Assembly: GCA_030426395.1 (NCBI GenBank)
Contig: JAUHYE010000001.1
Coordinates: forward strand, 33,929-97,928
Length of the DNA: 64,000 bases
Direction: 5' to 3'
Origin: Phycisphaerae bacterium
GTDB lineage: Bacteria > Planctomycetota > Phycisphaerae > Phycisphaerales > UBA1924
A program made the translations under genes and the position numbers. Of this stretch, positions 17,459-24,762 are shown piece by piece; within the stretch, counting starts at the first letter, position 1, and every line of letters starts with the position of its first letter. Under the pieces are notes generated by a model. It saw only the letters and a list, made by a program, of their open reading frames with translations. It was not told the DNA's origin and made no database searches.

Positions 17459-18496
17459 ATGTTTACGAGTTTCAAGACCGCCGCCATCGCGTCCGCCGCC
17501 GGCCTTGCCATGTGCGCGAGCGCCGCCCACGCCCAGTTCATCACCGGCATCACCAAGCCCGTCTTCGGCGAGAACCAGCCCGAGGCCTACTTCAACCTGG
17601 GCGACAGCAACACCTTCCTGTTCGACATCGAGACCGACCTTGGCATCCCCGCCACCGCGCCGGGCTTCACGGGCCTGGCGGGCGACGACCGCAACCGCCG
17701 CTTCTTCGCCACCGTGCGCAACGGCCCCAACGACGATGTCTACGTCTTCAGCTACGACGACCTCTTCAACCCCACCAAGCTCGTCGAGACCCAGGACGAC
17801 GCCGGCAACGATATCTCCATCGATGGGCTCGCTTACGACGCCGACGCCGAGATCCTCTACGGCACGCGCACGCTGGGCAGCGGCGGGTTGCCCGAGGGCC
17901 TCTACGCCATCGACCTGGATACCGGCGTGCTCACCCTTGCCCTCGACTATGCCGACCCGAGCAGCACCTACACCATCGGCGCCATCGACTACAACGAGGA
18001 CGACGGCCTGATCTACCTGGCCGACGACGACGACACCGGCGGCCGCTGGATCTACAGCGTCGACCCGCTCGACCCGACGAGCGGCCTCACCGAGATCGTG
18101 CAGTTCCCAGACAACGTCACCGACGTGGACGGCCTGGCCGCCGGCGGGGGCGAGATCTTCCTGCTCACCGACAACGCCAACGCCAACGACGGCGTGCACC
18201 ACATCTACAACCTGGCCGACGGCACCTTCGGCACCGCCCCCTCGCCCTACCCCGCGCCCGCGGGCAGCCCCATCGCCCCCAACCCCAGCGGCGGGGCGGG
18301 CTACACGCCCAACCTGCTGGATGTCGGCGGCTGCCGGGCCGACATCGACGGCGACGGCGAGCTGACCCTCTTCGACTTCCTCGAGTTCCAGAACCTCTTC
18401 GACGCGGGCGACCTGCAAGCCGACTTCGACGAGGATGGCGAGCTGACCCTGTTCGACTTCCTCGAGTTCCAGAACCAGTTCGACGCCGGCTGCTGA
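17459..18496 (+). CDS. secreted GC-type dockerin-anchored protein
   Basis: 345 aa. The signal peptide covers residues 1-25 with cleavage after AHA (SAAHA-QFITG). The body has repeated short beta segments with YVFSYDDLFNPTK and similar, consistent with a beta-propeller-like fold (DUF4394-like at best). The C-terminus is a duplicated calcium loop: DIDGDGELTLFDFLEFQN and DFDEDGELTLFDFLEFQN, ending in DAGC. This is the GC-type dockerin layout, thought to anchor proteins outside the cell. A good Shine-Dalgarno (GGGAGAGAGGA) precedes the ATG at 17459. A strong terminator follows. Confidence 0.88.
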   Translation: MFTSFKTAAIASAAGLAMCASAAHAQFITGITKPVFGENQPEAYFNLGDSNTFLFDIETDLGIPATAPGFTGLAGDDRNRRFFATVRNGPNDDVYVFSYDDLFNPTKLVETQDDAGNDISIDGLAYDADAEILYGTRTLGSGGLPEGLYAIDLDTGVLTLALDYADPSSTYTIGAIDYNEDDGLIYLADDDDTGGRWIYSVDPLDPTSGLTEIVQFPDNVTDVDGLAAGGGEIFLLTDNANANDGVHHIYNLADGTFGTAPSPYPAPAGSPIAPNPSGGAGYTPNLLDVGGCRADIDGDGELTLFDFLEFQNLFDAGDLQADFDEDGELTLFDFLEFQNQFDAGC

Positions 18497-18522
18497 TCGC
18501 CGCCTCGACATGGATACTCCCA

Positions 18523-18545
18523 GGCCGCCTCCGGGCGGCTTTTTT
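18523..18545 (+). terminator. intrinsic terminator after the dockerin gene
   Basis: GCCGCC-tccg-GGCGGC hairpin followed by six T residues, 27 bp after the stop codon at 18496. Confidence 0.9.
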
Positions 18546-18588
18546 CGTGCAACGCCGCCGCCGCTGGCAAACCTGACCGCCCGGGGAC

Positions 18589-19185
18589 ATGATCCAGAGC
18601 GCTCTCCACCCCAACGACCCCCACCCCACGGGAGGACAGGCCGCCATCCACACCGGCCAGGCCCAAGCCGAATCCAGCCCGCGGCCGACGCTGGCCCGCG
18701 CCGAGTTCGCGCGCCTGTTCGACGCCGCCACGCCCACGCTGCGGCTGGTCGCCGCCGCCGAGGTCGGGCGCTCCCACGCCGACGACGTGGTGCAGCAGGC
18801 CGCCATCATCGCGATGGAGCGCCTCGACCGCTTCGAGGCCGGCACCGACTTTCGCGCCTGGATGGCGGCAATCACCCGCGGCGCCGCGCGCAACCACCGC
18901 CGCGGCGAACAGGCCCGCCACCGCCGCGAGCGCACGCCCCGCCTGCTCCCGCGCCGCCAGCCCAGGCCGGCCGAGCACCCGTCGCCCGAAGCGCACACGC
19001 CGCTCTTCGACGCGCTCACGCGGCTCACGCCCGCCCAACGCGAGTGCCTGCTGCTGCGCGTCGTGGGCGAGCACACCTACGAGGAGATCGCCACGATCCT
19101 GGGCATCCCCGCCGCCACCGCACGCAGCCACACCTACCGGGCCCGGGCCCACCTGCTCGAACGCATGGAAGGGGGCGACTCGTGA
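18589..19185 (+). CDS. ECF-type RNA polymerase sigma factor
   Basis: 198 aa. Region 2 is at about residues 40-105 (RLFDAATPTLRLVAAAEV, DDVVQQAAIIAMERLDRF, FRAWMAAITRGAARNH). Region 4 is at about 140-192 (LTPAQRECLLLRVVGEHTYE, IATILGIPAATARSHTYRAR). The gene overlaps the next one by 4 bp (GTGA), which links it to a membrane protein that is probably its anti-sigma factor. Target promoters are unknown. Confidence 0.9.
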   Translation: MIQSALHPNDPHPTGGQAAIHTGQAQAESSPRPTLARAEFARLFDAATPTLRLVAAAEVGRSHADDVVQQAAIIAMERLDRFEAGTDFRAWMAAITRGAARNHRRGEQARHRRERTPRLLPRRQPRPAEHPSPEAHTPLFDALTRLTPAQRECLLLRVVGEHTYEEIATILGIPAATARSHTYRARAHLLERMEGGDS

Positions 19186-19877
19186 TCGAACGCAACGACA
19201 TCGAGCGCCTCATCGCCTACGCCGAGGGCGACTTGTCCCAGGACGAGCGCGCCGCGCTCGAGGCCGAGCTGCGCGAGCGCCCCGACCTGGCCCGCACCCT
19301 CGACCAGCTCAACGCCGACGCCGACGCGCTGCGCCGGCACTTCACGTTCCAGTCCGCCGCGCCCGAGCGCTCGCCCCGCGTGAGGCTCGCCGCCATCGCC
19401 GCCGTGCTGGCCATCACCGCCATCATCGCCTTCTTCGCGATGCCCGCGCCCGTGCGCACCGTCCAGCTCGGCCACGCCCGCGGGGTGCTCGAAGGCCCCT
19501 TCGAGCCCGCCGTCGTCTGCGACACCAGAGAGAAGTTCCGCCAGTACGGCATCGACACCTTCGGTGTGCCCCTGACCGCCGACTTCCAGCAGGCCGCCGC
19601 CGGCAACGTCACGCTGATCGGCTGGGCCGCCTACGAGGGTCGCTACGGCCGCGACGTCGAGTCGGGCGAGAATCCCCTGCGTGTCCTGCTCGCCCGCGCC
19701 CCCGACGGCAGCCGCATCGCCGTCGTCTTCCGCCCGCCGGGCACGCTGCGCTTCGACGACGGCTACACCCACGGCTTCACCCGCCACAGCACGACGATCG
19801 GCGGCCTGGAGGTCGACGAGATCGGTACCAACAGCCAGGCCGTCGTCCTGCCGCTGCTGGGCGTCGAGGGCGAGTGA
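19182..19877 (+). CDS. probable anti-sigma factor, single-pass membrane protein
   Basis: 231 aa from a GTG that overlaps the sigma stop (GTGA), so translation is probably coupled. The N-terminal about 50 residues (IERLIAYAEGDLSQDERAAL, ELRERPDLARTLDQL) match the helical sigma-binding domain of anti-sigma factors, but without the zinc-binding HxxxCxxC. One membrane span follows at about residues 67-86 (AAIAAVLAITAIIAFFAM), then an exported domain of about 145 residues with no recognised motif. The role is inferred from topology and gene position. Confidence 0.8.
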   Translation: MIERNDIERLIAYAEGDLSQDERAALEAELRERPDLARTLDQLNADADALRRHFTFQSAAPERSPRVRLAAIAAVLAITAIIAFFAMPAPVRTVQLGHARGVLEGPFEPAVVCDTREKFRQYGIDTFGVPLTADFQQAAAGNVTLIGWAAYEGRYGRDVESGENPLRVLLARAPDGSRIAVVFRPPGTLRFDDGYTHGFTRHSTTIGGLEVDEIGTNSQAVVLPLLGVEGE

Positions 19878-19880
19878 GGC

Positions 19881-20876
19881 CTACGGGCAGCCAAGGTCGA
19901 ACGCGTTCTGGAACGCCAGGAAGTCGAAGATCGTCAGCGAGCCGTCGCCGTCGAAGTCGGCCTCGCACGGCTCGGGCGGCATGACGGCCACACCCATCGG
20001 ATACAGCACGCCGCCGACACCATTGATCACACGAACACCCTCGAAAGATCCCGTCAGTCGGTCGTACTCGCCGACGGCGGTGATCGGGCTGCGCGACGTC
20101 ACCAGCAGCCCGTTCGTGTTCGGGTCGATTGTCATCTGGCCAAGCGGAGCGCCGCCGTGTGCGACCACAAGGACCTCCGGCACGCCGCCGACCGGCACCA
20201 CAACGGCCGTACCCGATACCGCCCCGGCAACATACACACGGCCGGGCTCGTCGATGACGACACTGACGGGTCCATCCAGTCCCGCCGCGCCAGCCGGCAC
20301 TATGTCGTCAAGATAGTCGCCGGTGTTTCCGTCGAAGCGCAACACACGGTCGTCGTCATAGCTGGCGACGCAGAGATTTCCGTCGGCATCGAAGGCCATG
20401 CCCCGCGGGCCGGCCAGCCCCCCCACGCCAGCCTCAACGAACACATCCATGAAGCTCCCCGCCGTGCCAAACCGCAGCACGCGGTTCGAGTCGTCGCTCA
20501 CGTACATCAGGCCATCGTCATCAAAGGCGATTCCCCGCGGCCCGTCGAGGTCCCCATCCCTCGTCCAGGTCCTCACCCCCTGCCCCGTCTGGCCTTCGTA
20601 GCGCAGCACGACGTTGTTCTTCGTGCTGACCGCGTACAGCCCGCCGTCGGGGCCGAACAGGATCTCGCCCACCCCATCGATGTGCGAGAACGCCGGACTC
20701 GTGAAGAGGTCGAGAGCCTCGGCACCGCCCAGCTGGTAGCGGATGATCTCGTCATCGTCGGCATCGGCCACCAGCAGGCGCGAGTCGTCCTGGGCGTGGG
20801 CATCCGCCGCCGCTACGGCGATCGCCGCCAGCCCCATCACGCCCCAGACCTTCCCGCTCCGCGTCGTTGCCGCCAT
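19881..20876 (-). CDS. secreted NHL-repeat protein with GC-type dockerin half
   Basis: 331 aa from the ATG at 20874-20876, chosen for the AAGGAGG 6 nt upstream; a longer ORF begins 13 codons earlier. The signal peptide is about residues 1-29 (AAADAHA-QDDS). The body has five to six NHL/beta-propeller repeats (GPRGIAFDDDGLMYVSDD, GPRGMAFDADGNLCVASY). The C-terminus has a single dockerin-like loop DFDGDGSLTIFDFLAFQN ending in DLGCP, half of the usual pair. It converges on the anti-sigma gene with a 3-bp gap. Probably an exported, surface-attached protein of unknown ligand. Confidence 0.87.
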   Translation of the reverse strand: MAATTRSGKVWGVMGLAAIAVAAADAHAQDDSRLLVADADDDEIIRYQLGGAEALDLFTSPAFSHIDGVGEILFGPDGGLYAVSTKNNVVLRYEGQTGQGVRTWTRDGDLDGPRGIAFDDDGLMYVSDDSNRVLRFGTAGSFMDVFVEAGVGGLAGPRGMAFDADGNLCVASYDDDRVLRFDGNTGDYLDDIVPAGAAGLDGPVSVVIDEPGRVYVAGAVSGTAVVVPVGGVPEVLVVAHGGAPLGQMTIDPNTNGLLVTSRSPITAVGEYDRLTGSFEGVRVINGVGGVLYPMGVAVMPPEPCEADFDGDGSLTIFDFLAFQNAFDLGCP

Positions 20877-20945
20877 GTGCCGCCTCCTTGCTGCTCGTGT
20901 GTCCACGGTCATCATCGGGTGACCCGCTTCCTACCCTCCACGCCT

Positions 20946-22031
20946 ATGACCACCCATACCCCCCCTGGAAGGGCCCGCATCCTCACCGGCGACACCCCCA
21001 CCGGCCAGCTCCACCTGGGCCACCTCGTGGGCAGCCTCGAGAGCCGCGTCGCGTCGCAGGACGAGTTCGACTGCTACTTCCTCATCGCCAACATGCACGC
21101 GTACACAACCAGGGCCGACAAGCCGCAGGGCATCCGCGAGAGCACGCTGGAGATCGTCAAGGACTGGCTGGCGGTGGGCATCGATCCGCAGCGCTCGACG
21201 TTCGTCTTGCAAACGGAAGTCCCCGCCATCGCCGAGCTGACGTGGTTCTTCGCGATGCTGCTGCCCTTCAACCGGGTGATGCGCAATCCGACCCTGAAGA
21301 CCGAGATCGACGACAAGGGGCTGGGCGACACGTACTCGTTTGGTTTTCCCATGTACGCCGTCGGCCAGTGCGCCGACATTCTTGCTTTCCGGCCGCAGCT
21401 CATCCCGGTCGGCGAGGACCAGGTCGCCCACATCGAGATGTGCCGCGAGGCGGCCCGCCGCTTCAACCAGGTCTACTGCGGCGTCGACCCGCACGCCGAG
21501 GATAGCGAGCACGAGGCCCTGGGCGGCGTCTTCCCGATCCCCGCCGCTAAGGTCGGCCGCATTGGGCGATTGGTCGGCACGGATGGCAAGCAGAAGATGT
21601 CCAAGAGCCTCAACAACGCCATCTTCCTCACCGACACCCTCAAGCAGATCAAGAAGAAGATGGGCCAGCTCTACACCGGACGGCAGACGATGGACGAGCC
21701 GGGCGACATCGACAACGCCCTGTTCGAGTACGTCCGCGCCTTCATCCGCGACGAAACCAGGGTCAAGGAACTCGAACAGAAGTACGCCGCCGGCGACAAC
21801 ATCGGCGACGGCCACATCAAGGTCGAGGTCGCCCAGGCCATCGACGAGCTGATCGCTCCTATCAGGGAGAAACGCGCCGAGCTCGCCGGCGAGGCCGGCG
21901 ACAAGGTTGTGTTAGAAATCCTCCGCGAGCACGCGGCCAAGGCCAACGCGGTGGCGGAGGAGACGCTTGCACGGGCGAAGGCGGCGATGAAGCTGGACTT
22001 CTTCGGGCGGGAGTTGCGGTTTCCGGGGTAA
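20946..22031 (+). CDS. trpS: tryptophan--tRNA ligase
   Basis: 361 aa class I aminoacyl-tRNA synthetase that charges tRNA-Trp. The HIGH-type motif is HLGH within TGQLHLGHLVG (residues 19-29), and KMSKS is at about residues 217-221. NMHAYTT and GVDPHAED are also family-typical. TACCCT lies 8 nt before the ATG and there is no good Shine-Dalgarno, so a leaderless or near-leaderless message is likely. It is divergent from the dockerin gene at 19881. Confidence 0.96.
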   Translation: MTTHTPPGRARILTGDTPTGQLHLGHLVGSLESRVASQDEFDCYFLIANMHAYTTRADKPQGIRESTLEIVKDWLAVGIDPQRSTFVLQTEVPAIAELTWFFAMLLPFNRVMRNPTLKTEIDDKGLGDTYSFGFPMYAVGQCADILAFRPQLIPVGEDQVAHIEMCREAARRFNQVYCGVDPHAEDSEHEALGGVFPIPAAKVGRIGRLVGTDGKQKMSKSLNNAIFLTDTLKQIKKKMGQLYTGRQTMDEPGDIDNALFEYVRAFIRDETRVKELEQKYAAGDNIGDGHIKVEVAQAIDELIAPIREKRAELAGEAGDKVVLEILREHAAKANAVAEETLARAKAAMKLDFFGRELRFPG

Positions 22032-22080
22032 GAAGGCAATGGGGATTGGGCATGAGGCGATAGGAAGAAGATGAGGGGAT

Positions 22081-22192
22081 AACCGCAGAGACACGGAGGC
22101 ACAGAGAGAGGAAAGAGACGTGACGTTTCTTGTCCCCTCCCTCGCTCCCAGCGGGGGAGGTGCCGAGGTCTTCCGAGGCGGAGGGGGTCTTC
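22081..22192. repeat. dispersed repeat segment: ACAGAGGCACAGAG type plus a GC-rich palindrome
   Basis: 22081-22110 reads CCGCAGAGACACGGAGGCAC followed by AGAGAG, a version of the purine-rich repeat seen again at 23393 and inverted at 23501. 22133-22192 is a GC-rich imperfect palindrome (CCCCTCC...GGGGAGG...CCGAGG...CGGAGGGGG). Both lie in the 187-bp gap after trpS. I see no gene in that gap. Confidence 0.6.
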
Positions 22193-22218
22193 GCTTCTTC
22201 TTGTGCTAACGTAACTGC

Positions 22219-22398
22219 ATGAGCCTGTGGGAATGGATCCTGACAATCGTGGGCTGGACGCTCCGTCTGGGCTTCGGGCTGGCTCTGCTGCTCGTTCTCG
22301 CCGCGTTGATTTACGATTCACCTCGGATCTGGCGGAAGTGGAAACGGGGCGAGTACCAACGCCGATGGCGTGAAGAGCGGGCTCGAAGGCGCGAATAG
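22219..22398 (+). CDS. 59-aa single-span membrane protein
   Basis: A short ORF starting MSLWEWILTIVGWTLRLGFG, continuing with a hydrophobic run to about residue 33, then a strongly basic tail (IWRKWKRGEYQRRWREERAR). TAACGT sits exactly 6 nt before the ATG, as at other leaderless starts in this window, which supports it being real. One membrane helix with a cytoplasmic basic tail is predicted. Function is unknown. Confidence 0.6.
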   Translation: MSLWEWILTIVGWTLRLGFGLALLLVLAALIYDSPRIWRKWKRGEYQRRWREERARRRE

Positions 22399-22426
22399 TC
22401 ACCGATTTCACTCACCCCGCCCGATC

Positions 22427-22573
22427 CACCCGTGCGCACCGCTCCCCCACCGATGCGCACGATTGGCGCAATCGTGCGCATCGGTACGTCACCGGTGGCT
22501 TCCGGCCGCCCAACGGTGCGCATTCTCGGACCAACGGACGCCAGCGGTGGCCTACCGGTGGCTTCCTCTGGAC
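22427..22573. repeat. 21-bp tandem array E upstream of fibronectin-like copy 2
   Basis: Seven units start at 22427, 22448, 22469, 22490, 22511, 22532 and 22553. Most open with CA(C/A)CGGTG or a close variant followed by GC. Units 2 and 3 are mutual inverted repeats: ACCGATGCGCACGATTG-gcg and its exact reverse complement form a 17-bp perfect stem at 22449-22485. The forward strand reads as heptads (MRTIGAI, VRIGTSP, VASGRPT, VRILGPT). This fills most of the 282-bp gap 22399-22680. Confidence 0.85.
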
Positions 22574-22680
22574 CGGAGAAGGCATTTTTTGTTCTTTTGG
22601 AGGCCTTCGGAACTCAAGCCGGGGGCCCCAAGGCCCGATCACAGGGGTTCGAGAGGTCCTCAGACAGGAGATGCCGAACC

Positions 22681-23376
22681 ATGCCCACCACCCCCACCAT
22701 CCCCGACCGCTTCGCCCCGGCCATCCAGTGGTGCGGCCAGCGGATCGACAAGTGGCAGGAGAACCGGGCGTTGCTCGGGCTGACGCAGGCGGGCGTCGAC
22801 GAGCTCGACGCCCGGATCCAGGCGGCCCGCGACGCCCGGGCCAGCTACCTGCGGGCCAAGCGCGAGCTGCGCAATGCCTCCAAGACCTACCGCGCCAGCG
22901 TCGGCACGATGCGACGGACCGCCGCGGCCCTGCTGGCGACGATCCGCGCGACGGCCAAGCGCAGCGATGAACCCACGGCCGTCTACGCCGCCGCCAGCGT
23001 GCCGCCCCCCGCCAAACGCGGGCCCAGCCCCACGCCGGCCACGCCGCGGGACTTCGAGGTCGAGCTCCTGGGCGACGGCGCGCTCAAGGTGCGCTTCGAG
23101 TGCCCCCACCCCCCCGGCGTGCGGGCTGTGACGTACCGCGTCGAGCGGATGCTCGACATGGCCGGCGGGCTGACGATCATCCAGACGGCCAAGGGGCGTT
23201 CCTTTACCGACGACACCATCCCGGCGGGCACCCGCAGCGTGCTGTACAAGGTGACGGCCCAGACCTCGACGCGCGACGGCGAGGCGGCGGTGCACCTGGT
23301 ACCCTTCGGGCAGGGGTCGATGGCTGGGGGGGCGGCGGAAGTGAACGAGGCGCCCGAGGCGGGGCGGGCGGCTTGA
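22681..23376 (+). CDS. fibronectin type III-like protein, copy 2
   Basis: 231 aa, paralogous in layout to the 9539 gene. The helical N-terminus (about 12-95: FAPAIQWCGQRIDKWQENRA, LLGLTQAGVDELDARIQAAR) matches the W-E-A-LLG core of copy 1. It is followed by VYAAASVPPP, a proline-rich linker, and an FN3-like domain with VTYRVERMLDMAG and VLYKVTAQTS. No signal peptide is seen. AGGAG is 11 nt upstream of the ATG. It lies about 110 bp downstream of array E. The domain call is by resemblance; function is unknown. Confidence 0.7.
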   Translation: MPTTPTIPDRFAPAIQWCGQRIDKWQENRALLGLTQAGVDELDARIQAARDARASYLRAKRELRNASKTYRASVGTMRRTAAALLATIRATAKRSDEPTAVYAAASVPPPAKRGPSPTPATPRDFEVELLGDGALKVRFECPHPPGVRAVTYRVERMLDMAGGLTIIQTAKGRSFTDDTIPAGTRSVLYKVTAQTSTRDGEAAVHLVPFGQGSMAGGAAEVNEAPEAGRAA

Positions 23377-23392
23377 AGAGCCGGAGGGGATC

Positions 23393-23535
23393 ACCACAGA
23401 GGCACAGAGGCACCGAGGGAAGATGAGTGGGGAAGAAGGGCTGGGAAGAGAGCCCGCCGAGCGCCCCGCGCTCCGCCGACCCCTTCCCGTTTCTTCTCAA
23501 CCGATCTCTGTGTCTCTGTGCCTCTGTGGTTATCT
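23393..23535. repeat. inverted pair of ACAGAGGCACAGAG repeats flanking about 80 bp
   Basis: ACCACAGAGGCACAGAGGCA at 23393 is mirrored by TCTCTGTGTCTCTGTGCCTC followed by TGTGGT at 23506-23530. The pair makes a REP-like or small non-autonomous element between the fibronectin-like gene and miaA. The right arm ends in the TATCTT that sits 5 nt before the miaA start. Similar repeats are, from memory, scattered in many environmental bacterial genomes. Confidence 0.65.
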
Positions 23536-23541
23536 TTCTTC

Positions 23542-24522
23542 ATGGCCTCCAAGCCCCTCATCCCCGTCATCGCCGGCCCCACAGCCGGCGGCAAGACGAG
23601 CCTGGCCATCGCGACCGCCAAGCTGGCACAGGCCGAGGGCCATACCCCCCGCGGAGCGGTCATCTCCGCCGATGCCTTCCAGGTGTATCGTGGGCTGGAC
23701 ATCGCCAGCGCCAAGCCCGGCATGGACGAGCGCGAGGGCGTGCCCCACCACCTCATCGACATCGTCGAGCCCAGCGAGCCCTTCACCGTCGCGCAGTGGC
23801 TGGAGCTGGCAACGCAGAAGATCGATGAGATCGAGCGAGCGGGCGGCTGGCCCATCGTCGCCGGCGGCACACACCTGTACATCAAGGCGCTCATCGACGG
23901 GCTCTTCGAGGGACCGCCCGCCGACGAATCGCTCCGCGAGCAACTCCGCGCGATGCCCGTCGACGAGCGCCGGTCAGAGCTCGAGCGCGTCGACCCGGCA
24001 GCCGCCGCCCGCATCCACCCCGCCGACGAACGCCGCACCGTCCGGGCCCTGGAGGTCTTCCGCCTCACCGGCACGCCCATCAGCGACCACCAGGGCCAGT
24101 GGGATAGCGGCAGTAACCCCCTGGCCGATCGCCTGCTCCTGGTCACCCTGCACTGGGACACCGAGGCCATCAACCGCCGCATCAACGCCCGGGTGAAGGC
24201 GATGGTCGAGGCCGGGCTGGTGGAGGAGACCCGGCGGCTGCTGGAGGCCGGCACCCTCGGCCCCCAGGCGGCCCAGGCCCTGGGCACCAAGCAGATCGCG
24301 GGTTACCTGGACCCAAAGAGTCAATTGGTATTTTCCCTCGAAGATGCCATCGAGCGGACGAAGATCGAGACCCGCCGATTCGCCAAGAACCAGCGCACCT
24401 GGCTCCGCCGGTTGGCCGCCGGGCCAAGCGAAACACCGAAACGCCTGGCGATCCATCCCGATGGCCAGGACGCGGAAAAACTCGCACAAATCGTTGTCAA
24501 CGCGTGCTTTACACCGAGCTAA
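23542..24522 (+). CDS. miaA: tRNA dimethylallyltransferase
   Basis: 326 aa. It adds the dimethylallyl group to A37 of tRNAs that read UNN codons. The P-loop is GPTAGGKTS (residues 12-20). Further typical motifs are ISADAFQVYRGLDIASAKP (about 48-66), PHHLIDIVEPSEPFTVAQW, and IVAGGTHLYIKALIDGL (about 111-127), with KNQRTWLRRL near the end. The ATG at 23542 has TATCTT 5 nt upstream and no Shine-Dalgarno, a leaderless pattern whose -10 lies in the adjoining repeat. Confidence 0.96.
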   Translation: MASKPLIPVIAGPTAGGKTSLAIATAKLAQAEGHTPRGAVISADAFQVYRGLDIASAKPGMDEREGVPHHLIDIVEPSEPFTVAQWLELATQKIDEIERAGGWPIVAGGTHLYIKALIDGLFEGPPADESLREQLRAMPVDERRSELERVDPAAAARIHPADERRTVRALEVFRLTGTPISDHQGQWDSGSNPLADRLLLVTLHWDTEAINRRINARVKAMVEAGLVEETRRLLEAGTLGPQAAQALGTKQIAGYLDPKSQLVFSLEDAIERTKIETRRFAKNQRTWLRRLAAGPSETPKRLAIHPDGQDAEKLAQIVVNACFTPS

Positions 24523-24642
24523 CCACACGTTGCCAACAGGCTGCCAACAGGCGAAGTACGGCCCGCCGCCGAATATCGGAGGCCGTGGCCGGGGTTCTCG
24601 GCCGATGGAAGGACTCGGATTCCCCCCGCCGCGGCCTGGCGC

Positions 24643-24671
24643 TTGACAATGCCGCGGCCCGATCCTTCCGT
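24643..24671 (+). promoter_or_regulatory. possible topA promoter in the 240-bp gap
   Basis: The gap 24523-24762 has no gene. TTGACA at 24643-24648 is a consensus -35, and 17 bp later TTCCGT (24666-24671) is a weak -10. A leader of about 85 nt to the topA start would result. By eye only. Confidence 0.3.
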
Positions 24672-24762
24672 GTCCGGCGACCCCCACCCCGTGGGGAAAG
24701 CACCCATGTGACCCCGATCGCTCGATCCAGACCAAGAGCCCAGCCCGAGCAACGAAGCACGA

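Noticed and set aside
18589..19877. Sigma/anti-sigma pair as regulator of the neighbouring dockerin genes
   Set aside because: Plausible by position only; no shared promoter motif was found upstream of the dockerin genes at 17459 and 20876.
22449..22485. 17-bp perfect hairpin as an intrinsic terminator
   Set aside because: No T-run follows, and it is fully explained by two adjacent units of array E being mutual inverts.
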